Position numbers and translations under genes: made by a program. This document shows, one piece after another, positions 6,670-13,706 of a stretch of 17,113 nt of DNA. Position 1 is the first letter of the stretch. Every line of letters begins with the position of its first letter. The notes under the pieces were generated by a model. The model saw only the letters and a list, made by a program, of their open reading frames with translations. It did no database searches and had not been told where the DNA came from. This stretch comes from Candidatus Cloacimonadota bacterium. Lineage in GTDB: Bacteria; Cloacimonadota; Cloacimonadia; Cloacimonadales; TCS61. The stretch spans positions 1-17,113 of the forward strand of contig JACNIV010000223.1 of NCBI GenBank assembly GCA_014382915.1. Reading direction: 5' to 3'.

Positions 6670-7455
6670 ATGTATATGAGATATGAAAAATTTTTTAATA
6701 ATAAAGATTTGATTTTTCATTATACAAAACTTGAAAGAGCTCTCGAATACATTCTTAAAAATAAACAGTTACGTTTTACTAGATTTATTGATTCTGCTGA
6801 TCCACATGAATACAAAAAAAGAATTTTCGCTTTAACTGGTTTATTTAGCACTTGGAACAAATTTGATAAAAAACTAATCTCTTGTCCTGAAAAAATTAAT
6901 AACATTATTCAACAGAATTTAAGAATGGCTTGTTTTTGTTGTAATAAAACAAATTATCCAGGTTATTTACGTTCCAGAATGTGGGATCAATATGCTGATA
7001 ATCATAGAGGTTTATGTTTAGCTTTTTCGAAAAAATCATTGCAGAAAGCTGTTAGAAAACAATTTAAATCTGATTTTAAGAAAAATGGGATAGTCAATTA
7101 TTACCCTCATAAAGATATAAGATTTGAAAGAATGTACAAATCCCAGGCAAAGACGATTCATTATACTAATCCGAATCATGATATTATTAAAGAACATTTA
7201 AATATTAATTATAAATTTCTTTTCTTTAAAAAACATCAGGATTACAGAGATGAAGCAGAATACAGATTTATAGTACTTGATATGGATAACAAATTTGAAT
7301 ATATAGATATATCAGATTGCTTGGTTGGTATCATTCTTGGAGATATTTTTCCTATAACTTATCTTCCTATTATTAAACTTATTGAATCTGAACTTAACAT
7401 TGTTTGGGATCGTGTAAATATTTGGGATGATGGGAATATGACTCTTAGTCGATAA
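6670..7455 (+). CDS. DUF2971 family protein
   Basis: A 261-residue protein with the DUF2971 pattern in order: FHYT (16-19), a D-P-H-E segment (44-47), an ACFCC cluster (87-91), WDQYAD (105-110), GLCLAF (114-119) and a late YRDEAEYRF. The family is common in accessory and phage-defence settings, but its biochemical activity is not settled. The W-x-x-YA and E-x-E-x-R motifs are probably structural or catalytic. The start is uncertain: there is no Shine-Dalgarno, and ATG at 6676 (MRYEK) is an alternative. Composition is strongly AT-rich (bases 7201-7260 contain 13 G or C of 60), unlike the housekeeping genes downstream, which suggests recent acquisition. It is the last + strand gene and lies at the right edge of the accessory island. 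Confidence 0.75.
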   Translation: MYMRYEKFFNNKDLIFHYTKLERALEYILKNKQLRFTRFIDSADPHEYKKRIFALTGLFSTWNKFDKKLISCPEKINNIIQQNLRMACFCCNKTNYPGYLRSRMWDQYADNHRGLCLAFSKKSLQKAVRKQFKSDFKKNGIVNYYPHKDIRFERMYKSQAKTIHYTNPNHDIIKEHLNINYKFLFFKKHQDYRDEAEYRFIVLDMDNKFEYIDISDCLVGIILGDIFPITYLPIIKLIESELNIVWDRVNIWDDGNMTLSR

Positions 7456-7486
7456 TCTTTATACAAAGTATTATACAGATAAAAAA

Positions 7487-7645
7487 TCAAAATTCCACCA
7501 CAAACTCCGTCTCATCTTTTTCATTTGTTTCCAGAAAGAATTTAAAGCCGTGATTAAGAAGTATTTCCCTGGTTAAAGTAAGCATGTAATCGTCTGTCTT
7601 ATCTTTTTCCATTCCTCTTTTTCTTTTTTTAGATCTTCCAACCAT
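7487..7645 (-). pseudogene. Short - strand open frame, possible gene remnant (52 codons)
   Basis: A frame of 52 amino acids from ATG 7645-7643, or 41 from ATG 7612-7610, to TGA at 7489-7487. It encodes a protein-like tail with the segment LTREILLNHGFKFFLETNE and ending EFVVEF. Residue composition looks like real coding sequence rather than noise. The longer start falls inside the 44-bp repeat and has no ribosome site; the shorter start has AGAGGA touching the ATG, too close for normal use. It could be the 3' end of a gene cut by the repeat or the island boundary, or a real small protein. I recognise no family. Confidence 0.3.
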
Positions 7646-7680
7646 TACACAGATCAAGCAAAGCAAGAAGTTCGAAAACC
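7637..7680 (+). repeat. 44-bp dispersed repeat, right copy
   Basis: Direct-orientation partner of 4018-4061, 35 of 44 identical without gaps. After AAAACC the left copy continues with ATTCGCAAGG; here the matching ATTCGC appears only after about 22 extra bases made of two near-identical 11-mers (ATGGTATGTAT at 7682 and ATGGCATGTAT at 7694). The hairpin partner arm is therefore disrupted in this copy. Confidence 0.55.
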
Positions 7681-7719
7681 TATGGTATGTATCATGGCAT
7701 GTATTCGCGATTTTTTCAT

Positions 7720-7752
7720 AGAAAAAACCTCCCGCAAATCCGAGAGGTTTAA
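7720..7752 (-). terminator. Rho-independent terminator of groES-trxA
   Basis: On the - strand AACCTCTCG (7749-7741) pairs with CGGGAGGTT (7734-7726), nine pairs including one G-U, with a six-base loop, followed directly by a run of T. It lies 22 bases past the trxA stop. Confidence 0.85.
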
Positions 7753-7774
7753 TATTGTTTTATTTTAACTTAAA

Positions 7775-8095
7775 TTAAATCAAATGCTTGAATTTACTTT
7801 CGATCTTATCTTTGCCAACCAGACCGATGATCTGTCCATCTACCTGACCATCTTTGAAAATGAGCAGAGTGGGAATAGACATAATTTTATATTCTGTGGC
7901 CAGGCTGGGGCTCTGATCAATATTGAGCTTAACCACTTTCAATTTACCGGTATATTCTTCGGCAATTTCACTGACGGTGGATCCTATAGCCTTGCAGGGA
8001 CCACACCAGGGTGCCCAGAGATCTACCAGTACGGGAATGTCGGACTTAAGAACTTCCTCTTCAAAATTATCCAGGTTCACATCGATAATTACCAT
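7775..8095 (-). CDS. trxA: Thioredoxin
   Basis: A 106-residue protein of standard thioredoxin length. The active site WAPWCGPCK is at 27-35, with redox cysteines C31 and C34; the cis-proline P75 follows in IMSIPTLLIF, and the buried aspartate D25 precedes the active site. It reduces protein disulfides in the cytoplasm with electrons from thioredoxin reductase, for example for ribonucleotide reductase. Its start lies 11 bases after the groES stop, with a GGTAAG stretch as weak ribosome site, and a terminator follows, so it forms an operon with groES. That pairing suggests it may share the heat-shock control proposed for groES. Confidence 0.95.
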   Translation of the reverse strand: MVIIDVNLDNFEEEVLKSDIPVLVDLWAPWCGPCKAIGSTVSEIAEEYTGKLKVVKLNIDQSPSLATEYKIMSIPTLLIFKDGQVDGQIIGLVGKDKIESKFKHLI

Positions 8096-8106
8096 ATCTT
8101 ACCAGC

Positions 8107-8397
8107 CTATTTAATGATCGCCAGGATATCCGAACTGGAAATTATTAGATATTTTTTATCTTCAATATCTACCTCTGTACCACCGTATTTACCATAAAGG
8201 ATTTTATCACCAACTTTTACCGAGACCGGAATGATCTTACCTTCGTCATTAATCTTACCCGGTCCCACGGCAATGATCTCGCCGATCTGCGGTTTTTCTT
8301 TGGCTGTATCCGGGATGATAATTCCTCCCACATTCTTCTCTTCAAGTTCTTCTTTTATTTCGATCACTACTCTGTCATCAAGTGGTTTCAGTTTCAT
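8107..8397 (-). CDS. groES: Co-chaperonin GroES
   Basis: A 96-residue GroES when started at the ATG at 8397 ([10 protein letters not shown]). An ATG four codons upstream (8409) exists, but it lies next to the GGAGG that serves as Shine-Dalgarno for 8397, so the shorter start is preferred. The mobile loop that contacts GroEL is visible at about residues 21-37 ([17 protein letters not shown]), followed by [10 protein letters not shown] and the closing SSSDILAII. GroES caps the GroEL chamber during protein folding. Unusually, no groEL follows; trxA does. A CIRCE-like operator lies upstream, so repression by HrcA is probable. Confidence 0.95.
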   Translation of the reverse strand: MKLKPLDDRVVIEIKEELEEKNVGGIIIPDTAKEKPQIGEIIAVGPGKINDEGKIIPVSVKVGDKILYGKYGGTEVDIEDKKYLIISSSDILAIIK

Positions 8398-8445
8398 ATT
8401 TTCCTCCATTTTTTTTATTTTAAAATATTAATCTAAATTTCATTT

Positions 8446-8472
8446 TTAGCAAACCCTTTTTTAGAGTGCCAG
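8446..8472 (-). promoter_or_regulatory. CIRCE-like HrcA operator upstream of groES
   Basis: Read on the + strand it is TTAGCAAAC, nine bases, GAGTGCCAG. The CIRCE consensus is TTAGCACTC-N9-GAGTGCTAA; 14 of 18 arm positions match and the spacer is exactly nine. It overlaps a promoter-like pair on the - strand (TTGACG at 8485-8480, TAAAAA at 8463-8458, 16-base spacer). Confidence 0.68.
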
Positions 8473-8485
8473 CTTTTTGCGTCAA
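8458..8485 (-). promoter_or_regulatory. Probable groES promoter
   Basis: TTGACG (8485-8480) and TAAAAA (8463-8458), spaced by 16 bases, lie about 60 bases before the groES start. The hexamers are imperfect; overlap with the CIRCE-like site is the main support. Confidence 0.45.
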
Positions 8486-8500
8486 GATAAAAATTTCCAG

Positions 8501-9772
8501 TTATTTTTTACACATCTTTTTCAGACTTTCAACTATTTTTTCCAGTCCGATAATTTTCTGTTCTCCGCTTTCCATCTCTTTCAGAATTATCTTATTTCCG
8601 GCAAGTTCGTCCTCACCCAGGATCAGGGTGAAGCGTGATCTTGACCTGTCTGCAGTTTTCATCTGAGCTTTCATCGTTTCTTTATCGGGATCGTATTCCA
8701 CAGAGATACCTGCATCTCTAAGTTTTAATAGCAGTTTATTTCCATATTCAAATGCTTTCTGACCCAGTGTAACCAGAAACATATCAGGAAGCTGTTCTTT
8801 TCCGAAGGAAAGTCCTTCAATTTCCATCGATAAGATCAATCTCTCGAACCCACCAGCAAAGCCGGTACCGGGAACATCTTTTCCGCCAAACTGTGAGATC
8901 AGTCCATTGTATCTACCCCCACCGATCAGCGTATTCTGGGCGCCCAGCTTATTATCTATAAATTCAAAAGCAGTCTTATTATAATAATCCAGTCCTCGTA
9001 CGATTTTTGGATTAACTGTGAAAGGAATCCCCATCTTCTTCAGGAAATCCTGCACTCCGGCAAAATGATCTCTGCATTCATCATCCAGGTAATCCAGCAT
9101 GGAAGGAGCATTTTTAGCTATTTTTTTACAACCCCGAACCTTGCAGTCCAGCAGTCGTTTGGGTTTTTTATTAATGCGTGTATTACAATCAGAACACATT
9201 TCTTTAAGATAAGGTGTAAAATATTTTATCAGAGATCTATCGTAATCCGGAGTGCAATTAACACAGCCTATGCTGTTGATCTCCAGAGTAAAGTTCTTTA
9301 GACCCAGTTTCTTCAGGAAACTATATCCAATTGCTATAACTTCAGCATCGATAAAGGGATTATCACTACCAATATTTTCCACGCCATACTGATAAAACTG
9401 ACGAAAACGACCTTTCTGGGGACGGTCATAACGGAACATGGGACCCATGTAAAAAAGTTTGGTGTTACCTCCATTCATACCCAGGTTATTTTGCACGTAA
9501 GAGCGAACTACAGGAGCAGTTCCTTCCGGGCGCAGAGCAAACTTACGTCCTTTTTTATCCTGGAACCGGTACATTTCCTTCTGTACAATGTCGGAGCTGC
9601 TTCCCACACTGCGTTCAAAAACTTCGCTTTTCTCAAATATGGGCGTAATGATCTCCCGATAGTTGTAAGTTCTTACGACTTCTTTGAAAACATCTGTTAC
9701 ATACTGCCATTTGTAGCTATCTTCCGGCAGGATGTCGAATGTTCCTCTGGGAATCTGATATTTACCAGCCAT
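8501..9772 (-). CDS. hisS: Histidyl-tRNA synthetase
   Basis: A 423-residue class II synthetase that charges tRNA-His. The N-terminus is the classic IPRGTFDILPEDS; motif 2 appears as MFRYDRPQKGRFRQFYQYGVE; the HisRS-specific histidine-binding segment is RGLDYYNKTAFEF; GGGRYNGL and GTGFAGGFERL form motif 3. The C-terminal anticodon domain follows. The start at 9772 is chosen because the family begins here and AAAGGA precedes it; an open frame continues 55 codons upstream but runs through the 3' part of the SRP RNA gene. The insertion contains three Cys pairs (CVNC, CSDC and C-x4-C in LDCKVRGCKK) that could bind a metal. Asn replaces the usual Asp in GGGRYDGL. Confidence 0.96.
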   Translation of the reverse strand: MAGKYQIPRGTFDILPEDSYKWQYVTDVFKEVVRTYNYREIITPIFEKSEVFERSVGSSSDIVQKEMYRFQDKKGRKFALRPEGTAPVVRSYVQNNLGMNGGNTKLFYMGPMFRYDRPQKGRFRQFYQYGVENIGSDNPFIDAEVIAIGYSFLKKLGLKNFTLEINSIGCVNCTPDYDRSLIKYFTPYLKEMCSDCNTRINKKPKRLLDCKVRGCKKIAKNAPSMLDYLDDECRDHFAGVQDFLKKMGIPFTVNPKIVRGLDYYNKTAFEFIDNKLGAQNTLIGGGRYNGLISQFGGKDVPGTGFAGGFERLILSMEIEGLSFGKEQLPDMFLVTLGQKAFEYGNKLLLKLRDAGISVEYDPDKETMKAQMKTADRSRSRFTLILGEDELAGNKIILKEMESGEQKIIGLEKIVESLKKMCKK

Positions 9773-9812
9773 AGTCAGTCCTTTATTCTTGTATCTGCTC
9801 CCTTTTACTTTT

Positions 9813-9844
9813 AACCTTGAACCCAAAACCTTGAACCCTGAACC
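9813..9844. repeat. Short tandem repeat AACCTTGAACCC
   Basis: AACCTTGAACCC occurs at 9813-9824 and 9827-9838, followed by TGAACC to 9844. It lies between the SRP RNA terminator and the hisS start. Confidence 0.7.
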
Positions 9845-9850
9845 TCTTTT

Positions 9851-10121
9851 AAAAAAAAGTGTGCACCTGCAATCGATACCTATCCCGAAAAGGAAGCTAA
9901 CAGCCAGCTCAAACCAGGTTGACCGGCGGCACATCATGAGTTCTGTTTATTGCTGCTTCTTTCCAGACCTGACAAGATTCACAGTTCACAATTGCGTCGG
10001 GCTTGATTCTCAACACCGCTTATTATTCCCGATTCAGGCATCAGTATTCTCCTGCAGGAATTCAGCCCCGCTAGAGCGGATTGCGGGTTACAGGGCACCG
10101 CTGACTCCCCACCTAGCACAC
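9851..10121 (-). ncRNA. ffs: Signal recognition particle RNA, large bacterial type
   Basis: About 271 nucleotides, the size of the Bacillus-type scRNA with an Alu domain. On the - strand it opens GTGTGCTAGGTGGGG and continues with GGTGCCCTGTAACCCGC, both typical of the 5' Alu domain. The SRP54-binding domain IV tip is at 9973-9952, with AGGTCTGGAAAGAAGCAGC; the usual C-G pair closing the GGAA tetraloop is T-A here, a compensating change that keeps the stem. The 5' GTGTGC (10121-10116) pairs with the 3' GCACAC (9864-9859), followed by eight T, so the closing helix also acts as terminator. The RNA scaffolds the Ffh protein for cotranslational membrane targeting. It follows nadB and precedes hisS. 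Confidence 0.93.
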
Positions 10122-10124
10122 GAA

Positions 10125-10156
10125 AGCATAGTTTTTTGTCTTATTTATTGTGTCAA
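10125..10156 (-). promoter_or_regulatory. Probable SRP RNA promoter
   Basis: A perfect TTGACA (10156-10151) lies 20 bases after the nadB stop. TATGCT (10130-10125) is four bases before the RNA 5' end, but the spacer of 20 bases is long; AACTAT (10133-10128) at 17 bases is a poorer match. Confidence 0.5.
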
Positions 10157-10175
10157 GTTTAGAGAATAGAAGAAG

Positions 10176-11744
10176 TTATTTATTTGAAATCAAATGACAC
10201 CCAACAGATTTCCTATTGTGGGTTGCCGCATTGATAATAATAGAAGCGTTAATTATAGCATTTCTCAATTCGATGATGTTCTTGTTCAAGCGGGCACTTT
10301 GATAGAATTTGAATATCCGATGAGCAAAATAATTCAGGTCTGCCCTGGCTCGCATTAATCCCTTTACTGTTCGAATAATTCCAGCGTAATTCCACATAGT
10401 CATCTGGATGGCTTTCCAATCCTGAGCCAGGAGTAACGAATCGAACTCTTCTATGTAATCAGGTTTTTCCCAATCAGGAATGAAAGTAAAACGTTCTTTT
10501 TTTATAGGAAGAAATTTTTTAGATATATCCATTGCAGCCAGTTTAGCCCACAAAAGCCCTTCCAGCAAGGAAGATGATGCCAGCCTGTTGGCACCATGCA
10601 CACCGGTACAACTAACCTCTCCTATTGCATACAGGTTTCTGATCGAACTTCTACCGGTCAGATCGACCTTGATGCCACCGCAGAAATAGTGGGCAGCAGG
10701 AACAATGGGGATAGGTTGTTTCGTAATATCGATCCCACCTTCTAAACAGGTTTGATAAATTTTGGAAAAACGTTTTTGCAGAGATTCTTCACCCCGGTAG
10801 TAAGAAGCAATATCCAGCAACATATATTCTGAACCGGATTTTCCCATCTCCTCGTAGATCGCTCGGGCTACAACATCTCTTGGCGCAAGATCTTTGAGAG
10901 GAGAGTAATCTTGCATGAATTCCCGACCTTTATTATCTATTAAGCGGGCACCTTCACCACGTAGTGATTCTGAAATAAGGAATCTCTTTATATCACGATG
11001 ATAGAGAGAAGTGGGATGGAACTGGATGAATTCGGCATTTATGATATCCGCACCAGCCCGATATGCCATACTCAAACCATCACCTGTTGCAGAAGATGGA
11101 TTAGTTGTATGCTGATACAGATTTCCGATTCCTCCGGTAGCCAGTATCACCTTATGTGCAAATAAATTTTTCACATGACCACTTGCTTCATCAAGAACAT
11201 ACAAACCCATTACTTCACATGGTTTATACAACTCCTGATTATCTGTTGAATGGTGTTTATTTGTGATTAGATCGACAGCTATATAATTAGTCAAGATCGG
11301 TATCTTTATTTTTTTTGCATAATTAATCAGACTTTGTTGTATCTTCTCACCGGTATGATCCTCATAATGAAGTACTCGACGGTTGGAATGAGCAGCTTCT
11401 TCCGTATAATCCAATTCACCTTCGGATGTTCTACTGAATTTGATGCCCAGTTTATCGATGAAAAAATCGAAAACTAACTGTGGACCCTGATCGGCGATCA
11501 TATGTACTGCTTCCAGATTGTTATAATTACAACCAGCTGTCAGAATATCCTGAACCAGATTCTCGCGGCTGTCTCCCTTTTTCCAGGCAATAACGCCACC
11601 TTGAGCATAATTAGTGTTGGTCTCTTCAATGTTATCTTCTTTTGTCAGAACCACCACATCCAACCCGGATTCTTTTAAAAAGATAGCTGCAGAAAGACCA
11701 GCTACTCCTGATCCGATAATAATAACATCAAAATATTTTTCCAT
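10176..11744 (-). CDS. nadB: L-aspartate oxidase
   Basis: A 522-residue flavoprotein that oxidises L-aspartate to iminoaspartate, the first step of de novo NAD synthesis. The FAD dinucleotide fold is at the N-terminus (IIIGSGVAGLSAA), followed by TNYAQGG, EFIQFHPTSLY, SLRGEGARLI, PAAHYFCGGI and GEVSCTGVHGANRLASSSLLE, all characteristic of NadB and the related succinate dehydrogenase flavoprotein family. NadB rather than SdhA is supported by the missing covalent-FAD histidine context and the nadC-nadA neighbours. A TTG at 11768 could extend it by eight codons, but ATG 11744 has AAGG upstream and lies four bases after the nadA stop. It is the last gene of the NAD operon. Confidence 0.96.
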   Translation of the reverse strand: MEKYFDVIIIGSGVAGLSAAIFLKESGLDVVVLTKEDNIEETNTNYAQGGVIAWKKGDSRENLVQDILTAGCNYNNLEAVHMIADQGPQLVFDFFIDKLGIKFSRTSEGELDYTEEAAHSNRRVLHYEDHTGEKIQQSLINYAKKIKIPILTNYIAVDLITNKHHSTDNQELYKPCEVMGLYVLDEASGHVKNLFAHKVILATGGIGNLYQHTTNPSSATGDGLSMAYRAGADIINAEFIQFHPTSLYHRDIKRFLISESLRGEGARLIDNKGREFMQDYSPLKDLAPRDVVARAIYEEMGKSGSEYMLLDIASYYRGEESLQKRFSKIYQTCLEGGIDITKQPIPIVPAAHYFCGGIKVDLTGRSSIRNLYAIGEVSCTGVHGANRLASSSLLEGLLWAKLAAMDISKKFLPIKKERFTFIPDWEKPDYIEEFDSLLLAQDWKAIQMTMWNYAGIIRTVKGLMRARADLNYFAHRIFKFYQSARLNKNIIELRNAIINASIIINAATHNRKSVGCHLISNK

Positions 11745-11748
11745 TTTC

Positions 11749-12798
11749 TTAACCTTGTGATATCTCAATCATCTTTTTCAATGCTTTTTGAGCATGTAAA
11801 CGTAACTGTTCATGAACATTAACTTCAAATTTTAATTTATCTTTTCCAGTTTTATAATCCAGAATTGAAGATAAAGATTGAGCTAAATTTATTAAATTGA
11901 TTTTTCCCATGTTCTTACAGGGTGAATTTCGTAAAGGAATGATCTTTTTATCTTTGAAATCATCAGCTATCCGTAAAACGAAATTGAGTTCTGTTCCCAC
12001 CCCCCAGATTGAACCTTGAGGAGAATCTTTGATAGTTTGATATATCTTTTGAGTAGAACCCGAAATATCGGAAGAATTAACAACTTCTTCATCACATTCA
12101 GGATGAACTATTATTTTTATTCCGGGATATCTTTCTCTTAGCTTAAAAATATCATCCGTTGTAAAGACTTTATGAACATGACAAAATCCATCCCAAATGA
12201 AAAGTTTGACATTTTCAATATCCATTTCGGGTTCAATAGTCAGATCCCGATTAATTTTCACAATTTCTTCAGAGGGAATTTTCAACTGTCTGGCAGTATT
12301 GATACCCAAATTGTAATCAGGGGAGAAAAATACAGCTTTATCCTGTGACAGATAATATTCAATGATTTTCCCTGCGTTTGAACTTGTACAAACACAGCCA
12401 TCTTTTTCTCCGCAGAAGCTTTTCATATCAGCGTATGAGTTCATGTAAACTATAGGAATAATTTCTCTTTTACAAGATTTGTTGAGTTTTTTATAGAGTT
12501 TTTCCGCAATTTCCGAATCTATCATATCAGCCATTGGACAACCTGCATTCAGGTCAGGCATAATTATTTTTTGATATTTTTTTGCTAAAAGAAATGCACC
12601 TTCAGCCATGAATTTCACACCACAGAAAACTATGAATTCCGATTCTGTATTACTGCAATCTACAGCAAGTTTGTATGAATCTCCTACAAAATCGGACAAT
12701 CGGACAATTTCGATTTTCTGGTAATGATGAGCAGGAATGATCACCCTGTTTCCCAGTAAGTTCTTTAATTCTTTTATTTGTTCAACTATTTTAGTCAT
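11749..12798 (-). CDS. nadA: Quinolinate synthase A
   Basis: A 349-residue iron-sulfur enzyme that condenses iminoaspartate with dihydroxyacetone phosphate to quinolinate. The three cysteines expected to bind the oxygen-sensitive [4Fe-4S] cluster are visible: C59 in FCGVKFMAE, C137 in CVCTSSNAG and C235 in HPECDEE. Other family marks are HHYQ at 24-27, PDLNAGCPMAD, SPDYNLG and the IWDGFCHVH segment. It overlaps nadC by four bases (ATGA) and ends four bases before nadB, so the three are one transcript and substrate can be passed on quickly. The C-terminal 25 residues are a helical extension of no obvious role. Confidence 0.96.
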   Translation of the reverse strand: MTKIVEQIKELKNLLGNRVIIPAHHYQKIEIVRLSDFVGDSYKLAVDCSNTESEFIVFCGVKFMAEGAFLLAKKYQKIIMPDLNAGCPMADMIDSEIAEKLYKKLNKSCKREIIPIVYMNSYADMKSFCGEKDGCVCTSSNAGKIIEYYLSQDKAVFFSPDYNLGINTARQLKIPSEEIVKINRDLTIEPEMDIENVKLFIWDGFCHVHKVFTTDDIFKLRERYPGIKIIVHPECDEEVVNSSDISGSTQKIYQTIKDSPQGSIWGVGTELNFVLRIADDFKDKKIIPLRNSPCKNMGKINLINLAQSLSSILDYKTGKDKLKFEVNVHEQLRLHAQKALKKMIEISQG

Positions 12799-13616
12799 TT
12801 CACCATTTTCCTGAGCGAAAAATCGAAAGCATTCACACTGTGCGTTAGTTCTCCCACCGAGATAAAATCAACTCCCGTTAAAGCAACTTCCGCTATTCTT
12901 TCCAGTGTCATATTACCCGAAGCTTCAACCTCTATCTTTCCCTGAATCATTTCTACAGCTTCCTTCATCGTTGGAATATCCATATTATCCAACATTATCC
13001 TGTCCACCCGGCAGGCAAGAGCCTCTTTCACTTCTTCCAAAGTGCGGGTTTCCACCTCTATCATAAAGCGTTTCCCCCACCTTTTGCGCACTTTTCCCAT
13101 GGCTGCTGTGATACCACCGCAGGAATCAATATGATTATTTTTTAGCATCACCATATCATGCAGCCCCATACGGTGATTAAAACCACCACCGCACCTGACT
13201 GCATATTTTTGCAGTTCACGTAATCCGGGTAGCGTTTTACGGGTATCCAGAATTTTCACTTTACCCTGCGCTGCTTCTACGAATAAAGCTGTTCTAGTAG
13301 CTATGCCACTGAGATGAGATAAAATATTTAACGCTATTCTCTCACCTGTAAGAATGGAAACTATCTTACCTGAAATTTTACAAATTATATCCCCGGTTTT
13401 AATCTGATCACCATCTTTAAAATACGGTTTTATTTCAACGTCTTTATCCAGGAAAAGAAAAACCTTCTTAAAATAGTTGAATCCGCAAAGTACACCTTTA
13501 TCTTTGGCAAGTAAGATAAATTGATCTATCTCATTTTTAAAAACAGCTTCACTGGTAATATCACCAATATCCTGGCAATCTTCCTGCAGGGCGGTTCTAA
13601 CTATTTTTTTCCACAT
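12795..13616 (-). CDS. nadC: Nicotinate-nucleotide pyrophosphorylase (quinolinate phosphoribosyltransferase)
   Basis: A 273-residue enzyme that joins quinolinate to PRPP with loss of CO2, giving nicotinate mononucleotide. Family motifs in order: DxGDxTSE at the N-terminus (DIGDITSE), LNILSHLSGIAT, DTRKTLPGLRELQKYAV (with R126 and K127 near the active site), GGGFNHRMGLHDMVMLKNNH (H148, R149, K159), EVE at the barrel core, RIMLDNM and EASGNMT, ISVGELTHS. Length is normal. AAAGGA lies just upstream of the ATG. As the first gene of nadC-nadA-nadB it follows the 261-bp region with DnaA boxes, from which it must be transcribed. Confidence 0.96.
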   Translation of the reverse strand: MWKKIVRTALQEDCQDIGDITSEAVFKNEIDQFILLAKDKGVLCGFNYFKKVFLFLDKDVEIKPYFKDGDQIKTGDIICKISGKIVSILTGERIALNILSHLSGIATRTALFVEAAQGKVKILDTRKTLPGLRELQKYAVRCGGGFNHRMGLHDMVMLKNNHIDSCGGITAAMGKVRKRWGKRFMIEVETRTLEEVKEALACRVDRIMLDNMDIPTMKEAVEMIQGKIEVEASGNMTLERIAEVALTGVDFISVGELTHSVNAFDFSLRKMVK

Positions 13617-13667
13617 TTTCCTTTACCTCACTTTTATTCAAGTCTACAAGTTTTCTAACCAATTTGT

Positions 13668-13673
13668 TGTCAA
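13668..13673 (-). promoter_or_regulatory. Candidate -35 box for the nadCAB operon
   Basis: TTGACA on the - strand, about 52 bases before the nadC start. No convincing -10 box stands at 17 bases; TGTAGA at 19 bases is the closest, so the promoter is tentative. Confidence 0.3.
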
Positions 13674-13706
13674 AATATTTTACATTTTAAAGATAATTAA
13701 AGCTAT

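Larger units (their letters stand above)
7456..7774. other. Convergent intergenic gap between accessory island and housekeeping block
   Basis: This 319-bp gap separates the + strand island from the - strand genes. It holds a short - strand open frame (7487-7645), the right copy of the 44-bp repeat (7637-7680), a tandem 11-mer (7682-7704) and the trxA terminator (7720-7752). I see no RNA gene in it. Confidence 0.7.

Noticed and set aside
7452..7474. Hairpin after the DUF2971 stop (ATAATCTTT with AAAGTATTAT)
   Set aside because: The stem is almost entirely A-T, has a bulge and is not followed by a T-run, so I do not call it a terminator.
4018..7704. CRISPR-like array from the repeated sequences of the island
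   Set aside because: Only two diverged copies 3.6 kb apart; there is no regular repeat-spacer pattern and no cas gene.
7784..8197. 137-codon open frame opposite trxA and groES on the + strand
   Set aside because: It is the antisense shadow of clearly conserved thioredoxin and GroES coding sequence.
9773..9937. 55-codon N-terminal extension of hisS
   Set aside because: It runs through the SRP RNA 3' part, its terminator and a tandem repeat, whereas the family start and a ribosome site are at 9772.
9789..10169. 126-codon + strand frame across the SRP RNA gene
   Set aside because: No ribosome site or family similarity; the sequence is explained by the RNA gene on the other strand.
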